A DNA stretch of 18,440 nucleotides from an uncultured Clostridia bacterium (GCA_947628595.1 CANRAN010000008.1:1-18440), one strand, 5' to 3'. Counted from the stretch's first letter, positions 1 to 8,931 are shown. Notes: generated from the sequence alone by a model not told the origin. Numbers and translations are program-made.

Positions 1-129
1 CTCAAGATATTTTTTAGATATTTTTTGACGTGCGGCTATATCCTTCAATGCTATGTACCCGTCATATTGATGTTCTGCCAGATCGAGAAGCATGCGAAGT
101 GCATAACGACCTTTTGTTGAAATTCTCAA
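1..129 (-). CDS. Rrf2/IscR-family transcriptional regulator, N-terminal 43 codons (partial)
   Basis: Read on the minus strand, the frame beginning at TTG (129-127) gives a protein starting with the classical Rrf2 signature: STKGRYALRMLLDLAEH, followed by the helix-turn-helix start with LKDIAARQKISKKYLE. This is the N-terminal winged helix of the Rrf2 family (IscR, CymR, NsrR), DNA-binding repressors that often carry or sense Fe-S clusters. The cluster or effector cysteines lie in the missing C-terminal part, so the subtype cannot be decided. The TTG start is chosen because GGGGG (137-141) sits 7 nt upstream, there is no in-frame ATG, and the family normally begins within two or three residues of STKGRYA. 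Its own promoter precedes it at 161-189. It is divergent from the Fe-S scaffold-like operon, which it plausibly controls. The gene runs off the left edge of the window. Confidence 0.88.
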   Translation of the reverse strand, partial: MRISTKGRYALRMLLDLAEHQYDGYIALKDIAARQKISKKYLE

Positions 130-160
130 TTTTATACCCCCATTTATAGTTCTTTATACT

Positions 161-189
161 ATAATACCATGTGTTTAATAGGTTTTCAA
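161..189 (-). promoter_or_regulatory. Sigma-A promoter of the Rrf2-family gene
   Basis: On the minus strand TTGAAA (189-184) is followed after exactly 17 nt by TATTAT (166-161), about 30 nt ahead of the TTG start codon. A dyad, TATAGT-N7-ACTATA (145-163 on the plus strand), overlaps the -10 box and transcription start, which is where an autoregulating Rrf2 repressor would bind. The dyad is seen directly; the regulator assignment is inference. Confidence 0.6.
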
Positions 190-340
190 GCTTTTTTAAA
201 TATAATAAAAGAGATAATTTGTTTACGCAAAAGTATTTACATAAATCCCCTAATAAATCAGAAAATTTTTAGTTCTTTGTGCTGAATTTTCCGTAAAATT
301 AGATTTATATGTAATAATAGTAATTTTTTTAAAAAATCTA

Positions 341-369
341 TTGGCTATTTTGTAGAAATGTGGTATAAT
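341..369 (+). promoter_or_regulatory. Sigma-A promoter (extended -10) of the scaffold/GGGtGRT operon, with overlapping dyad
   Basis: TTGGCT (341-346), a 17-nt spacer and TATAAT (364-369) preceded by TG one base upstream form an extended -10 promoter. An A/T tract at 321-337 just upstream could act as an UP element. A dyad ATAATA-CAGT-TATTAT (365-380) covers the -10 and start point. The sequence TGGTATWATA is shared with the divergent minus-strand promoter, suggesting a common regulator. A 6-bp hairpin GGGATA/TATCCC (386-403) lies in the leader directly upstream of the ribosome binding site. Confidence 0.75.
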
Positions 370-423
370 ACAGTTATTATTATGAGGGATAACTATATAT
401 CCCCATTGGAAAGGAGAAAATAT

Positions 424-1116
424 ATGATTTATTCTCATGAAGTAGAAATGATGTGCCCTGTGGCACAGGGGGTTGCTCATGGTGCCGCACCGATACCGGA
501 AGAGTCTAAGTGGGTCAAGGCAAAGGACATTAAGGACATTTCCGGTTTCACGCACGGTGTCGGTTGGTGTGCTCCCCAGCAGGGAACCTGCAAACTGACT
601 CTCAATGTCAAGGACGGTATTATTCAGGAATGTCTTGTTGAAACTATCGGATGTTCTGGTATGACACATTCAGCAGCTATGGCTTCCGAGATACTTCCCG
701 GAAGAACTATCCTTGAGGCACTTAACACTGATCTTGTTTGTGACGCTATTAACACGGCTATGAGAGAGCTTTTCCTCCAGATAGTTTACGGTCGTTCACA
801 GAGTGCATTCTCTGAGGACGGACTTGTAATCGGAGCAGGTCTTGAGGATCTCGGAAAAGGACTTCGTTCTCAGATTGGTACAATGTACGGTACTCTCGCT
901 AAGGGTCCACGCTACCTTGAAATGACAGACGGTTATGTGACAAAGCTGGCTCTCAATGAAGATGATGAAATTATTGGCTATAAGTTCATTAATTTCGGAA
1001 AAATGATGGATTTTATCAAAGCCGGTGATGATGTAAATACCGCATTTGAAAAAGCTCAGGGACAATATGGCAGAGTTGATGATGCAGTAAAATTTATTGA
1101 TCCCAGAAAAGAATAA
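424..1116 (+). CDS. IscU/NifU-like iron-sulfur cluster assembly scaffold protein
   Basis: The 230-residue protein resembles the IscU/NifU N-terminal fold in its first half. Cys49 and Cys56 lie in GWCAPQQGTC, Cys77 in TIGCSGMTHSA and Cys106 in LVCDAIN. This spacing matches the three scaffold cysteines of IscU plus an extra one. The invariant-looking central stretch GLEDLGKGLRSQIGTMYGT and the longer C-terminal half distinguish it from ordinary IscU (about 130 residues) and mark a clostridial-type variant usually annotated as Fe-S cluster assembly scaffold. The ATG at 424 is chosen because AAAGGAG (410-416) lies 7 nt upstream. The in-frame ATG at 358 is rejected because the promoter -10 box falls inside that extension. 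The gene is 17 nt upstream of the GGGtGRT gene and divergent from an Rrf2 regulator, fitting Fe-S-responsive control. Cluster binding itself is inferred from the family. Confidence 0.85.
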   Translation: MIYSHEVEMMCPVAQGVAHGAAPIPEESKWVKAKDIKDISGFTHGVGWCAPQQGTCKLTLNVKDGIIQECLVETIGCSGMTHSAAMASEILPGRTILEALNTDLVCDAINTAMRELFLQIVYGRSQSAFSEDGLVIGAGLEDLGKGLRSQIGTMYGTLAKGPRYLEMTDGYVTKLALNEDDEIIGYKFINFGKMMDFIKAGDDVNTAFEKAQGQYGRVDDAVKFIDPRKE

Positions 1117-1133
1117 AAAAGGGGGCTTATAAT

Positions 1134-2135
1134 ATGGCTTTGTTTGAATCATACGAAAGAAGAGAAAAAAAGATACTCGCTGCCCTTGCACAGTACGATA
1201 TTCCTTCAATAGAGGCTTGTGCTGATATATGCAAGGAAAGGGGTCTTGATATCTACAAGCTTGTTGAAAGTATTCAGCCTATCTGCTTTGAAAATGCAAA
1301 GTGGGCATATACTGTTGGTTGTGCTATCGCTATAAAAAAGGGTTGTAGGAGAGCAGCTGATGTAGCGGCGGCAATAGGAGAAGGATTGCAGGCATTCTGT
1401 ATTCCCGGTTCAGTTGCCGATCAGAGAAAAGTTGGTCTTGGACATGGTAATCTCGGAAAGATGCTTCTTGAAGAAGAAACGGAGTGCTTTGCATTCCTTG
1501 CGGGACATGAATCATTTGCCGCTGCAGAGGGTGCCATAGGTATTGCGGAAAAAGCTAACAAGGTTCGCAAGAAGCCTCTCCGTGTTATACTCAACGGTCT
1601 TGGAAAGGACGCTGCACAGATTATTGCACGTGTAAATGGCTTTACATACGTTGAAACCGAAATGGATTACTATACGGGTGAGGTCAAGGAGGTATTCCGC
1701 AAGGCATATTCAGACGGCCTTCGTGCAAAGGTAAACTGCTATGGTGCTAATGATGTAAGAGAAGGCGTTGCTATTATGTGGAAGGAAAATGTTGACGTTT
1801 CTATCACAGGTAACTCAACGAATCCTACTCGTTTCCAGCATCCTGTCGCAGGCACATACAAAAAAGAGCGTATAGATGCCGGTAAGAAGTATTTCTCAGT
1901 TGCATCGGGCGGTGGTACAGGTCGTACATTGCATCCGGATAATATGGCTGCCGGTCCTGCTTCCTACGGTATGACGGACACACTCGGACGTATGCATTCT
2001 GATGCACAGTTTGCAGGATCTTCGTCTGTTCCGGCCCACGTTGAAATGATGGGACTTATTGGTATGGGAAATAATCCTATGGTAGGTGCAACAGTTGCTT
2101 GCGCTGTTGCAGTTGAAGAGTCATGGAATAATTGA
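1134..2135 (+). CDS. GGGtGRT family protein
   Basis: This 333-residue soluble protein carries the family-defining motif SGGGTGRT (about residues 258-265), followed by a highly ordered glycine-rich C-terminal segment with SYGMTDTLGRMHSDAQF and MGLIGMGNNPMVG. A GLGHGNLGKM motif lies near residues 101-110 and FLAGHESFAAAEGA near 121-134. The family is known by this motif; I know of no established biochemical activity. Its start ATG follows GGGGG (1121-1125) with an 8-nt gap. It forms a two-gene operon with the scaffold-like protein and ends at a strong terminator, so a shared role in Fe-S or metal-cofactor handling is a reasonable inference. No transmembrane segment or signal peptide is visible. 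There is no clear cysteine cluster of its own, although several single cysteines are scattered through the protein. Confidence 0.88.
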   Translation: MALFESYERREKKILAALAQYDIPSIEACADICKERGLDIYKLVESIQPICFENAKWAYTVGCAIAIKKGCRRAADVAAAIGEGLQAFCIPGSVADQRKVGLGHGNLGKMLLEEETECFAFLAGHESFAAAEGAIGIAEKANKVRKKPLRVILNGLGKDAAQIIARVNGFTYVETEMDYYTGEVKEVFRKAYSDGLRAKVNCYGANDVREGVAIMWKENVDVSITGNSTNPTRFQHPVAGTYKKERIDAGKKYFSVASGGGTGRTLHPDNMAAGPASYGMTDTLGRMHSDAQFAGSSSVPAHVEMMGLIGMGNNPMVGATVACAVAVEESWNN

Positions 2136-2164
2136 TGACAGAAATAAAATACTGATAATAAATC

Positions 2165-2204
2165 ATGGCGACCGTATTGTTTGTCTTTACGGTTGCCATT
2201 TTTT
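2165..2204 (+). terminator. Rho-independent terminator of the scaffold/GGGtGRT operon
   Basis: ATGGCGACCGTA (2165-2176) pairs with TACGGTTGCCAT (2188-2199) in a 12-bp stem with one G-T wobble and an 11-nt loop, and the right arm runs straight into a T tract (2199-2204). It lies 30 nt after the stop codon. Confidence 0.9.
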
Positions 2205-2555
2205 GTTACTTCAGTAGGAGCATAATATAACGTAAATAACCGAGAGATATTCTATGTACATTTCAAGACTTAGAGGATCTATGTGGGTTATGTGTTCAAG
2301 TTACGTAGGTACTGCTGTTGCGAATTGCGGAAAACCTAATTAGTAAATACAGAATTATCCAAATTTGATTTGGGGGATATTTAATAAGTCCGGGACGAGC
2401 CGAGATATTTGCCTCGTATATCAATCTGATTTCATATATATCAAGCATCTTCTTTGGGTTGAGTATTGCGTGTGTGAGCGAACCTCTCCCTACACACCCT
2501 TTTTTTTGACAAATATTATTATAATTCACATAAATCTAATATTTTTATGATAATA
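2205..2555. other. Intergenic stretch without a supported gene
   Basis: About 350 bp between the terminator and the next promoter. No open frame has a ribosome binding site or recognisable protein. Small hairpins occur, for example CCAAAT-TTG-ATTTGG (2359-2373), and there is a terminator-like element near the right end (2470-2507). A frame open on the minus strand (2296-2529) has no family resemblance I can recognise. The stretch may hold a small RNA, decayed coding sequence, or nothing functional. Confidence 0.5.
2470..2507 (+). terminator. Possible terminator-like hairpin followed by T8
   Basis: GTGTGTG (2470-2476) can pair with TACACAC (2491-2497), 7 bp including one wobble, with a 14-nt loop. 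CC and then eight T residues (2500-2507) follow. There is no obvious transcription unit upstream other than read-through or an unrecognised small RNA from 2205-2470. The loop is large and the stem short, so confidence is low. Confidence 0.3.
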
Positions 2556-2584
2556 TTGACAATAAACTGTATATAGGGTATAAT
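2556..2584 (+). promoter_or_regulatory. Consensus sigma-A promoter for the vWA-tubulin gene cluster
   Basis: TTGACA (2556-2561) and TATAAT (2579-2584) are both perfect consensus hexamers with a 17-nt spacer, giving a predicted start near 2591 and a leader of about 60 nt. A second TTGACA at 2506-2511 lies 50 bp upstream but has only a poor -10 (CATAAA). No strong operator dyad is seen, so the cluster looks strongly or constitutively transcribed from this promoter. Confidence 0.85.
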
Positions 2585-2651
2585 AAAATTGTACTTTGTG
2601 AAAAATGTATAAATAGTTTTTGCCCAACTTATAATTTTTGGGGGGAATGTG

Positions 2652-5321
2652 ATGAAAAAGACGATAGCCTTCATTACTTCTGTGTTTATCATTATCAGTA
2701 TGTTTATAGTTGAGATGCCAATGGTTGTAAAAGCGGATTCTCTTTATATAAGAAAAATAGTCTCTGTTGTGTATGATGACTCCGGGAGCATGAAAGATGA
2801 CAACAAATGGTCATATGCCAACTATGCGATGCAGACCTTCTGTGGTATGCTGAACAGTGAGGATCGGCTGTATATAAGTTATATGAGTGAGGCATATAAA
2901 AAACCCGATTATGAGCCAGAGGAAATAGACTTATCATCTGATAGGATACAGCAATCGATAGAATCTATAAAGATACATGACGGTTACGGACAGACACCAT
3001 ATAGTGCCGTGCAGGCAGCATATGATAAGTTACTTACAACGCCTGATTCAAACCCGAATACGCAATACTGGCTTGTTGTTCTGACCGATGGAGATTTTAA
3101 TGATGCCATTATCAAAAATCCGGAACAACCGGACGAACTATCCGAATTTTTCGAGGAATATGTTTCTGAACCCATGCCTAATGGATCCAATGCTCAGGTT
3201 ACATACTTTGCGATAGGTGATGGGGCTACAAGGGTACCGTCACAGGAAGATAAAGGCATACATACCTTTTCCTGTGCGAAGGATTCCGAGATTATTCAAA
3301 CAATGTCTGATATAGCCGATCGTATATCAGGCAGAACAAGGCTTGATACCTCTGAAATAACGGAAATTGATGATAAAACTATTCAATTTTCGTCATCAAT
3401 TTCACTTTTGAATATAGCAGTCCTCGCACAGAAAACAGATGCAAAAATTGACAGTGCTACATACAGTAATGAAGTTGCAATTCCGATAAGCCGAAAGGCT
3501 GAGCTGAGTTTTCAGGAATTTGACGGTAGGCAGTATCCGGATCTGAACGGTAGTGCTTATCTTCTGGGGGATACACAGAATATTATCGGTGCCGGTACAT
3601 ATAAAATAGTATTTGATAAGCCTGTTGATAAAGATAATATTGTTGTATTGGTTGAGCCGGCATTGGAGGTGAGAATGACAGTTAAACTGGACGGTAAAGA
3701 GCTGTCGGATCTTTCAGAACTGTCAGATGCTTCCGAGGGGAATAAAATTACTGTCAGTTGTGATCTGTATGAGATGAATACAGATCATAAGATTGAGCCG
3801 TCACTTTTGCCTCAAAACACTGTTTATAATATTTATGTCTATGAGGGCGATGTTGAAACAGTACACCGTTCGGGTACTGCGCCGGAACTGAAGGATTATG
3901 CTCTAAAAAACATACAGACGAAAATAAAGGCTTCTGTCCAAATTGAAAACTTTAATCCGATAGAATATACAAAGAAATTTACACCGAAGGCATATGTTCC
4001 TCCCGATGTTTATACAATCAAGGGGGGATATGTTGGTGGAGTGAAGAGCGTTAAATATGATAATATTGCACAGAATAAAACGCTCAAGCTTTGTTTTACA
4101 GTTAGTGTAAACGGCGAAGTGATAAGTGACCCCGAGGTTATCCGTGACTTGAATCCCGAAATAACTGTTTCACCTGAGGGAAACAGCGGTGAAATAAAAA
4201 TTGAGGATGACGGTACAATCACCTTTTTACCTAATAAGGCTGAAATTGTGGTAGACGACAGTGGGCATTTTGATGTCGCTGTTACCTGTGTTATAGATAA
4301 TGGAGTTTCAAGGGCTGAAGCTTCGGAAACCTATACCGTATTGGTAAGCGATTATGAGGTAATACCGAGAGGAGCAAATGGTTCTATCAGAAAAAACGAA
4401 TTTTATAATAATAAAATCGGGGTTAGCTTCATAATCACGAAGGATGGAAAACAGTTAGAAATGGCACAGATAGAAAAGGATGTAGCTGTAAGCCTGAATG
4501 ACGAATATAAGAATATGAATATCAATCTTACGATCGATCATGACGGAACAATACATTGTGTTCCGTCATCTGAGGAACAAAGGGAGTACAATTTCCTTTC
4601 GTGGTGGAGTAATTGGTGGTATTATTTCAGCCTTCCGGGTGGGGATATGACGGTTACCCTGTCGCATAGCTACGGAACGGCGGATCAGGTGATTGATGTT
4701 ATTCCTGCCGATATAGGTTATATTATTGGTTGGGTTGTTGCACCTCTTTTGACAGAGATTATACTACTGGTTTTGGTGGTTTCCTATATTGTAAGGTATA
4801 TTACTAAGCCGAGATTTGCTTCCGGTGCGGCAATTTATATCGGTAATCTGAGATATGACAGCGAAAGTGGAAAACATACAATAGTCTCATTCAAGAGAAT
4901 AGAACTTAAAAAATTCAATAAATTCAGATATCTTTGGAACCCGTTCAAATTGCTTACCGTAGGTCCCGAAAACAGTGATCTTACTATATCAATATCAGCA
5001 CTCAAAAATAATAAAATTTCCTGCAACAGCAGCTTTCCGTGGTATATAGCTGATGAGCTTATTTCTAAGGATCCGAGGATTGCCCGAATAGAAACCCCGC
5101 AGGACATCATAGATGTAATGAAAGCGAGTGGTGGTAGGTCGCTGAAGATAAAGCAGATTGATTCACGAAATGTAAGAGATAAGGGTGACCGAACTATCTG
5201 TATGAATGCAAGCAAATATTATTGTGTGAAAGCCCAGCTTGAAAATGCGGCGGGTCAATACAAGCAAACAGTAAGAAAAATCATGGCAGCAAAAATTTTC
5301 TGCTATACAAGAAGTAATTAA
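2652..5321 (+). CDS. Membrane-anchored extracytoplasmic von Willebrand factor A domain protein
   Basis: The 889-residue protein begins with a signal peptide (residues 1 to about 28: charged MKK, hydrophobic core, VVKA then DS). A vWA domain follows (about 35-230) with a complete metal-ion-dependent adhesion site: D42-x-S44-x-S46 in VVYDDSGSM, T115 in YGQTPYSAV, and D146 in VVLTDGDF. The next 450 residues look like beta-rich Ig-like modules with repeated G/N-x-I/V patterns. One membrane helix follows at about 690-717 (GWVVAPLLTEIILLVLVV), then the stop-transfer sequence RYITKPR and a cytoplasmic tail of about 170 residues. The predicted orientation is vWA outside, tail inside. The start is ATG 2652, which lies 6 nt after GGGGGG (2640-2645); GTG 2649 would leave only 3 nt. 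It is first in the cluster, 16 nt before the tubulin-like gene, so the tail is a candidate contact for that cytoplasmic protein. The ligand is unknown. Confidence 0.85.
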   Translation: MKKTIAFITSVFIIISMFIVEMPMVVKADSLYIRKIVSVVYDDSGSMKDDNKWSYANYAMQTFCGMLNSEDRLYISYMSEAYKKPDYEPEEIDLSSDRIQQSIESIKIHDGYGQTPYSAVQAAYDKLLTTPDSNPNTQYWLVVLTDGDFNDAIIKNPEQPDELSEFFEEYVSEPMPNGSNAQVTYFAIGDGATRVPSQEDKGIHTFSCAKDSEIIQTMSDIADRISGRTRLDTSEITEIDDKTIQFSSSISLLNIAVLAQKTDAKIDSATYSNEVAIPISRKAELSFQEFDGRQYPDLNGSAYLLGDTQNIIGAGTYKIVFDKPVDKDNIVVLVEPALEVRMTVKLDGKELSDLSELSDASEGNKITVSCDLYEMNTDHKIEPSLLPQNTVYNIYVYEGDVETVHRSGTAPELKDYALKNIQTKIKASVQIENFNPIEYTKKFTPKAYVPPDVYTIKGGYVGGVKSVKYDNIAQNKTLKLCFTVSVNGEVISDPEVIRDLNPEITVSPEGNSGEIKIEDDGTITFLPNKAEIVVDDSGHFDVAVTCVIDNGVSRAEASETYTVLVSDYEVIPRGANGSIRKNEFYNNKIGVSFIITKDGKQLEMAQIEKDVAVSLNDEYKNMNINLTIDHDGTIHCVPSSEEQREYNFLSWWSNWWYYFSLPGGDMTVTLSHSYGTADQVIDVIPADIGYIIGWVVAPLLTEIILLVLVVSYIVRYITKPRFASGAAIYIGNLRYDSESGKHTIVSFKRIELKKFNKFRYLWNPFKLLTVGPENSDLTISISALKNNKISCNSSFPWYIADELISKDPRIARIETPQDIIDVMKASGGRSLKIKQIDSRNVRDKGDRTICMNASKYYCVKAQLENAAGQYKQTVRKIMAAKIFCYTRSN

Positions 5322-5337
5322 CAGGGGGAATGTAGAA

Positions 5338-8300
5338 ATGGCACAGATACTTTTAATAGGACTTGGCGGTACAGGAAGCAGGATAGTCAATAATGTTGTT
5401 GCGGATTTACAGCAATCCGCAAAAAGACAGAAAAAGAATTTTTCTTTTGATGATGGAAATATGTCATTTGCAGTTTTTGACACCAATAGAAATGATATTG
5501 AGTATATTGACAAATCCAATACAGGTATTACGAATATCAGAATCAGCAGTGATAAAAAAATTAGGGAATATATTTCTAACTATAAATCTGAGGGTGTTAC
5601 TGATTGGATGCCGATATCAAGAAAACTGCTTGAGGAAACCATGATTGATGGCGCATCACAGATGAGGTCAAAATCAAGACTTGCATTATTTGACACGTTA
5701 AATTCAAGTACTATTGATGAGCTTAAAAGAGTCATTAATACTATGGTGGAGAACAAACCGATTGGTCAGAAGATAAGGGTAATGATAGTATCTTCACTTG
5801 CAGGCGGAACAGGTTCGGGAATGTTTATCCAGACAGCACTATGGATAAGACAGTACCTTGATGCACACAATGCGGATTCCACAATAAGAGGTGTGTTTGT
5901 ACTTCCTGATGTTTTTATCAGCACGGTAAGGGATATAGCGGAGAGCAATGACGAAAAAGAAAGCCTGTATGCTAACGCATATGGAGCTATCAAAGAACTC
6001 AATGCTCTGACAAAGATAAAAGTGAAAGGTATGAAGCCCCCAAAACCTGTAAGGCTTGATGGTCTTTTTGACAGCGAAAGAAATATGACAGGAAATCCAA
6101 TTTTTGATTATGCCTTCCTTATTGATAACATAACAACAAGTGGTAATGAAATGAAATCTCTCGAGGAATATGAGAAGTTTATTTCTAAAGTGATATATAT
6201 GCAGCTTTATGCACCAATGAAGGATAACCTCTATTCTGAGGAAGATAATCTGTTTAAGATTTTTCAGAGGTGTGATGAGCCTATATATGGTTCCTGCGGT
6301 GCGGCACGAGCACTATATCCTACGGAATCAGTACGTCAGTATTGTGCAATGAGGGCAGCACTTGATTCAATATCCTCAGGTTGGATGAAAATTGACGGGC
6401 AGATAGAACGTATGGAGAAAAAACGAAACGAAAGGGAAAAGGCCGGCTATAATCCCGAACCCATAGACAAAAAGGCGGAGTATATACGAATTTTTGATGA
6501 CGAAAGTTCAAAAACCGGTACAATGGTGGGTTCAAATCGTCTGTTTACTACAATAGCTAATGATGTTAAGTATCCCATAATGCAGGATGTTGGCGATGAT
6601 ACTGTCACAGAATGGGTGAATAAGGCGGATAAGTTTATGGAATCGCTTGATACACTTATTTGTGAAACAGTTGATAGTGATTTTTGTGATGATTTCCGGT
6701 CTATGAATGCCAAGGAAAGTCTGAAGGATATTACAAGCCATGCAGATGTTCTTGATGTATATATCATGACGACCAATGCCGTAAATGAATTTATTGACAA
6801 GATAAGCAGGGATATACCAAAGAAAGCCGATATGTTGCTTGAAAGAATATTTACTGCGGATATGGGCGATGTAAATGTAAGAAATGAAATGTCTGTCTAT
6901 GGTTTCCTCACACAAAGGGATGAAAATGATAATTCAAGATTTGTTCATCCTATTGCTGTAAGGTATCTGCTATACAAACTGTCCCTCAAAATGAATGAGG
7001 TAAAAAAGAATATTAATGTTGATGGTGCAAAACGGGATGCAAGACAAGGCTACCGTGGGGACAGCAATCCGATTGATTTTGATTATAAGGGAACAAGGTC
7101 AGTTGAGGAAACTCCTGAGGATTTTGCCAATGTGGAACTTAAATGGTACAATAATGAGAAGAAGTATCTTGAGCAATTCCGGGACAAATACGAACAATTT
7201 AACCGCACACAGAATGAGCTTTGTCGTAAATATGCGATACAGCTTCTTACAGTGAATCTGTTTAACCTTATGGCTGAAAGGATGGGAATTCTTATTAAAG
7301 AGGTAGAGAGTTTCTTCCATGAACTACACAAGGTAATTGCGACATTAAAGGATAGTATCAGAACTAATATTGAGGCTACTAAAAAGGTTTCTGAAAGAAC
7401 GATATATATCTACGCTTCGGAAAGCAATAAGGAAGAAATATATCAGTCTATCTGCGGGGATAATGATGAAAATAACCGTGATATCAATAATATAGTCGTA
7501 AAGTCGTTGTATGGCTGTTTCTGTGCAAAGATAAATGATACCTCCGAGTATAACAAGGAATATTCTAAAAACAGTGTAGTAGAAAACTTTACTGTCAATG
7601 TTGTTAAAACTTTTAAAAAAGGATTGACAAATAATCACCGCTCTGATATAGAACTTGATCTATATACTGCTCTTACAAGGCAGGTTGATGCAAGAGAAAA
7701 AGAGTTTGCAGGGAATAACGATGATGGAAGTGATATCCTGAATGTAGATCTGGATAATGAACGTGTCCTGTCGGACAATATTATGCAGGAAAAATATAAG
7801 AGGGAAATGTCAACACTTTGTGACAGACTCCATTATCTGGCTGCCCCGTGTATAAAATATGACGCAGAACTTGCTGCCGAGTTAGATGAACATTTGGATT
7901 CTGATTTGACTGAGGAGGAGGAAAGGGAATTCGATAATTCTGAGCCGAAGATAAAAAACAAGACCTTCTGGGGCTTTAACCCAATGTTGCCAAGAAAATA
8001 TCCTGAACTTGCCCAAAAGCTTGGTATAAGGGTGAGTCAGCAACAGAATGAAGCATATGGCATTGACGAGCTTAACTGCTATCGTGGTATATATGGAATT
8101 ATGGCAAAGTATATACCGAAGCTTGTAGAAACACCAAAATCTGATTTCTACATAAATTATTTAGCAACTATAAGGAGAATGACAATCGGGGTAGCGAATG
8201 GTAAGGAAGGCGCACTTACGGAAACACCTCATATCGATAAAACTTGGCATTATATTCTGCCCTATGTAACTCCGGAAAAGCAAATGGAAACAGAAAGAGA

Positions 8301-8931
8301 GTTTTACAGATCCTTTTGGATGGCTCTTGCGTATGGTTATATAACGTTAAATCCCGAAGGTAATTTTCAGACTAATGTTAGAAAGAAAACCGCCACGGGT
8401 GGAGAATATAATGACAGTGAGCTTGTAATATATAATGGAAGAACGGTAGACCTTAAAAGAATAGGAGATCTCATCAATGCGTTGAAGCTTGATCCAAGGT
8501 TCATACTTGACACCCAAAGAACATTAAATGCTTATCTTGAAATGGATCGCCGCCTTGACAGAGAACAGTATGACAGGCTTGCATTAATATCAGGCACCGA
8601 AAGAATATATTTCAGTGACGGTAAGAAAATTAGGGGCAATGAAGGGGGACTTGCATCCAAAGGCTTCTTGAATGCGGTGACGATTATAACAAAGTACATT
8701 GAAAGATCTGACCGTCAGATGGAGGTTGCGGCTGTACTTATTGATACACTGTATAGTCTTATACATGAGGTTCTCAGCGATGATTTTGCTGAAAATGAGG
8801 AAGAAGAGCTTGAAAAGGAATGTATCAGGCTTTGTGTAGAGATCTATAATAATTCGGATGAGCCCGGAAAGGAAACAATTCATGGTTTCCAAGACTGGCT
8901 TACAAAGGTTGAAAAGTCTGGTTTGAAATGA
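5338..8931 (+). CDS. Tubulin_2 / FtsZ-like GTPase family protein, 1197 residues
   Basis: The N-terminal region, about residues 1-340, has the FtsZ/tubulin hallmarks. MAQILLIGLGGTGSR at 1-15 is the first strand and T1 loop. GASQMRSKSRLALFD at about 105-119 is a T3-like segment. MIVSSLAGGTGSGMF has the tubulin signature GGTGSG at 156-161 (FtsZ has GGGTGTG). A second helix-strand set follows with NAYGAIKELNAL and FDYAFLIDN. GSCGAARALYPTESVRQY is the conserved closing segment of the Tubulin_2 type. FtsZ itself is about 350-400 residues; here some 850 further residues follow, mostly helical and charged, with an acidic stretch near 865 and no membrane segment or recognised domain. The start ATG has AGGGGG (5323-5328) 9 nt upstream. 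I expect GTP binding and possibly polymerisation at the membrane with its neighbours. The catalytic T7 loop could not be placed by eye, so hydrolysis is unproven. Confidence 0.85.
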   Translation: MAQILLIGLGGTGSRIVNNVVADLQQSAKRQKKNFSFDDGNMSFAVFDTNRNDIEYIDKSNTGITNIRISSDKKIREYISNYKSEGVTDWMPISRKLLEETMIDGASQMRSKSRLALFDTLNSSTIDELKRVINTMVENKPIGQKIRVMIVSSLAGGTGSGMFIQTALWIRQYLDAHNADSTIRGVFVLPDVFISTVRDIAESNDEKESLYANAYGAIKELNALTKIKVKGMKPPKPVRLDGLFDSERNMTGNPIFDYAFLIDNITTSGNEMKSLEEYEKFISKVIYMQLYAPMKDNLYSEEDNLFKIFQRCDEPIYGSCGAARALYPTESVRQYCAMRAALDSISSGWMKIDGQIERMEKKRNEREKAGYNPEPIDKKAEYIRIFDDESSKTGTMVGSNRLFTTIANDVKYPIMQDVGDDTVTEWVNKADKFMESLDTLICETVDSDFCDDFRSMNAKESLKDITSHADVLDVYIMTTNAVNEFIDKISRDIPKKADMLLERIFTADMGDVNVRNEMSVYGFLTQRDENDNSRFVHPIAVRYLLYKLSLKMNEVKKNINVDGAKRDARQGYRGDSNPIDFDYKGTRSVEETPEDFANVELKWYNNEKKYLEQFRDKYEQFNRTQNELCRKYAIQLLTVNLFNLMAERMGILIKEVESFFHELHKVIATLKDSIRTNIEATKKVSERTIYIYASESNKEEIYQSICGDNDENNRDINNIVVKSLYGCFCAKINDTSEYNKEYSKNSVVENFTVNVVKTFKKGLTNNHRSDIELDLYTALTRQVDAREKEFAGNNDDGSDILNVDLDNERVLSDNIMQEKYKREMSTLCDRLHYLAAPCIKYDAELAAELDEHLDSDLTEEEEREFDNSEPKIKNKTFWGFNPMLPRKYPELAQKLGIRVSQQQNEAYGIDELNCYRGIYGIMAKYIPKLVETPKSDFYINYLATIRRMTIGVANGKEGALTETPHIDKTWHYILPYVTPEKQMETEREFYRSFWMALAYGYITLNPEGNFQTNVRKKTATGGEYNDSELVIYNGRTVDLKRIGDLINALKLDPRFILDTQRTLNAYLEMDRRLDREQYDRLALISGTERIYFSDGKKIRGNEGGLASKGFLNAVTIITKYIERSDRQMEVAAVLIDTLYSLIHEVLSDDFAENEEEELEKECIRLCVEIYNNSDEPGKETIHGFQDWLTKVEKSGLK

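Noticed and set aside
358..423. Upstream in-frame extension of the scaffold-like protein starting at ATG 358
   Set aside because: The promoter -10 box (364-369) lies within it, and the ATG at 424 has a well-spaced AAAGGAG and begins where the family normally starts.
2296..2529. 77-codon minus-strand frame in the intergenic stretch
   Set aside because: No ribosome binding site, no recognisable family and no partner gene; it most likely stays open because of AT-rich composition.
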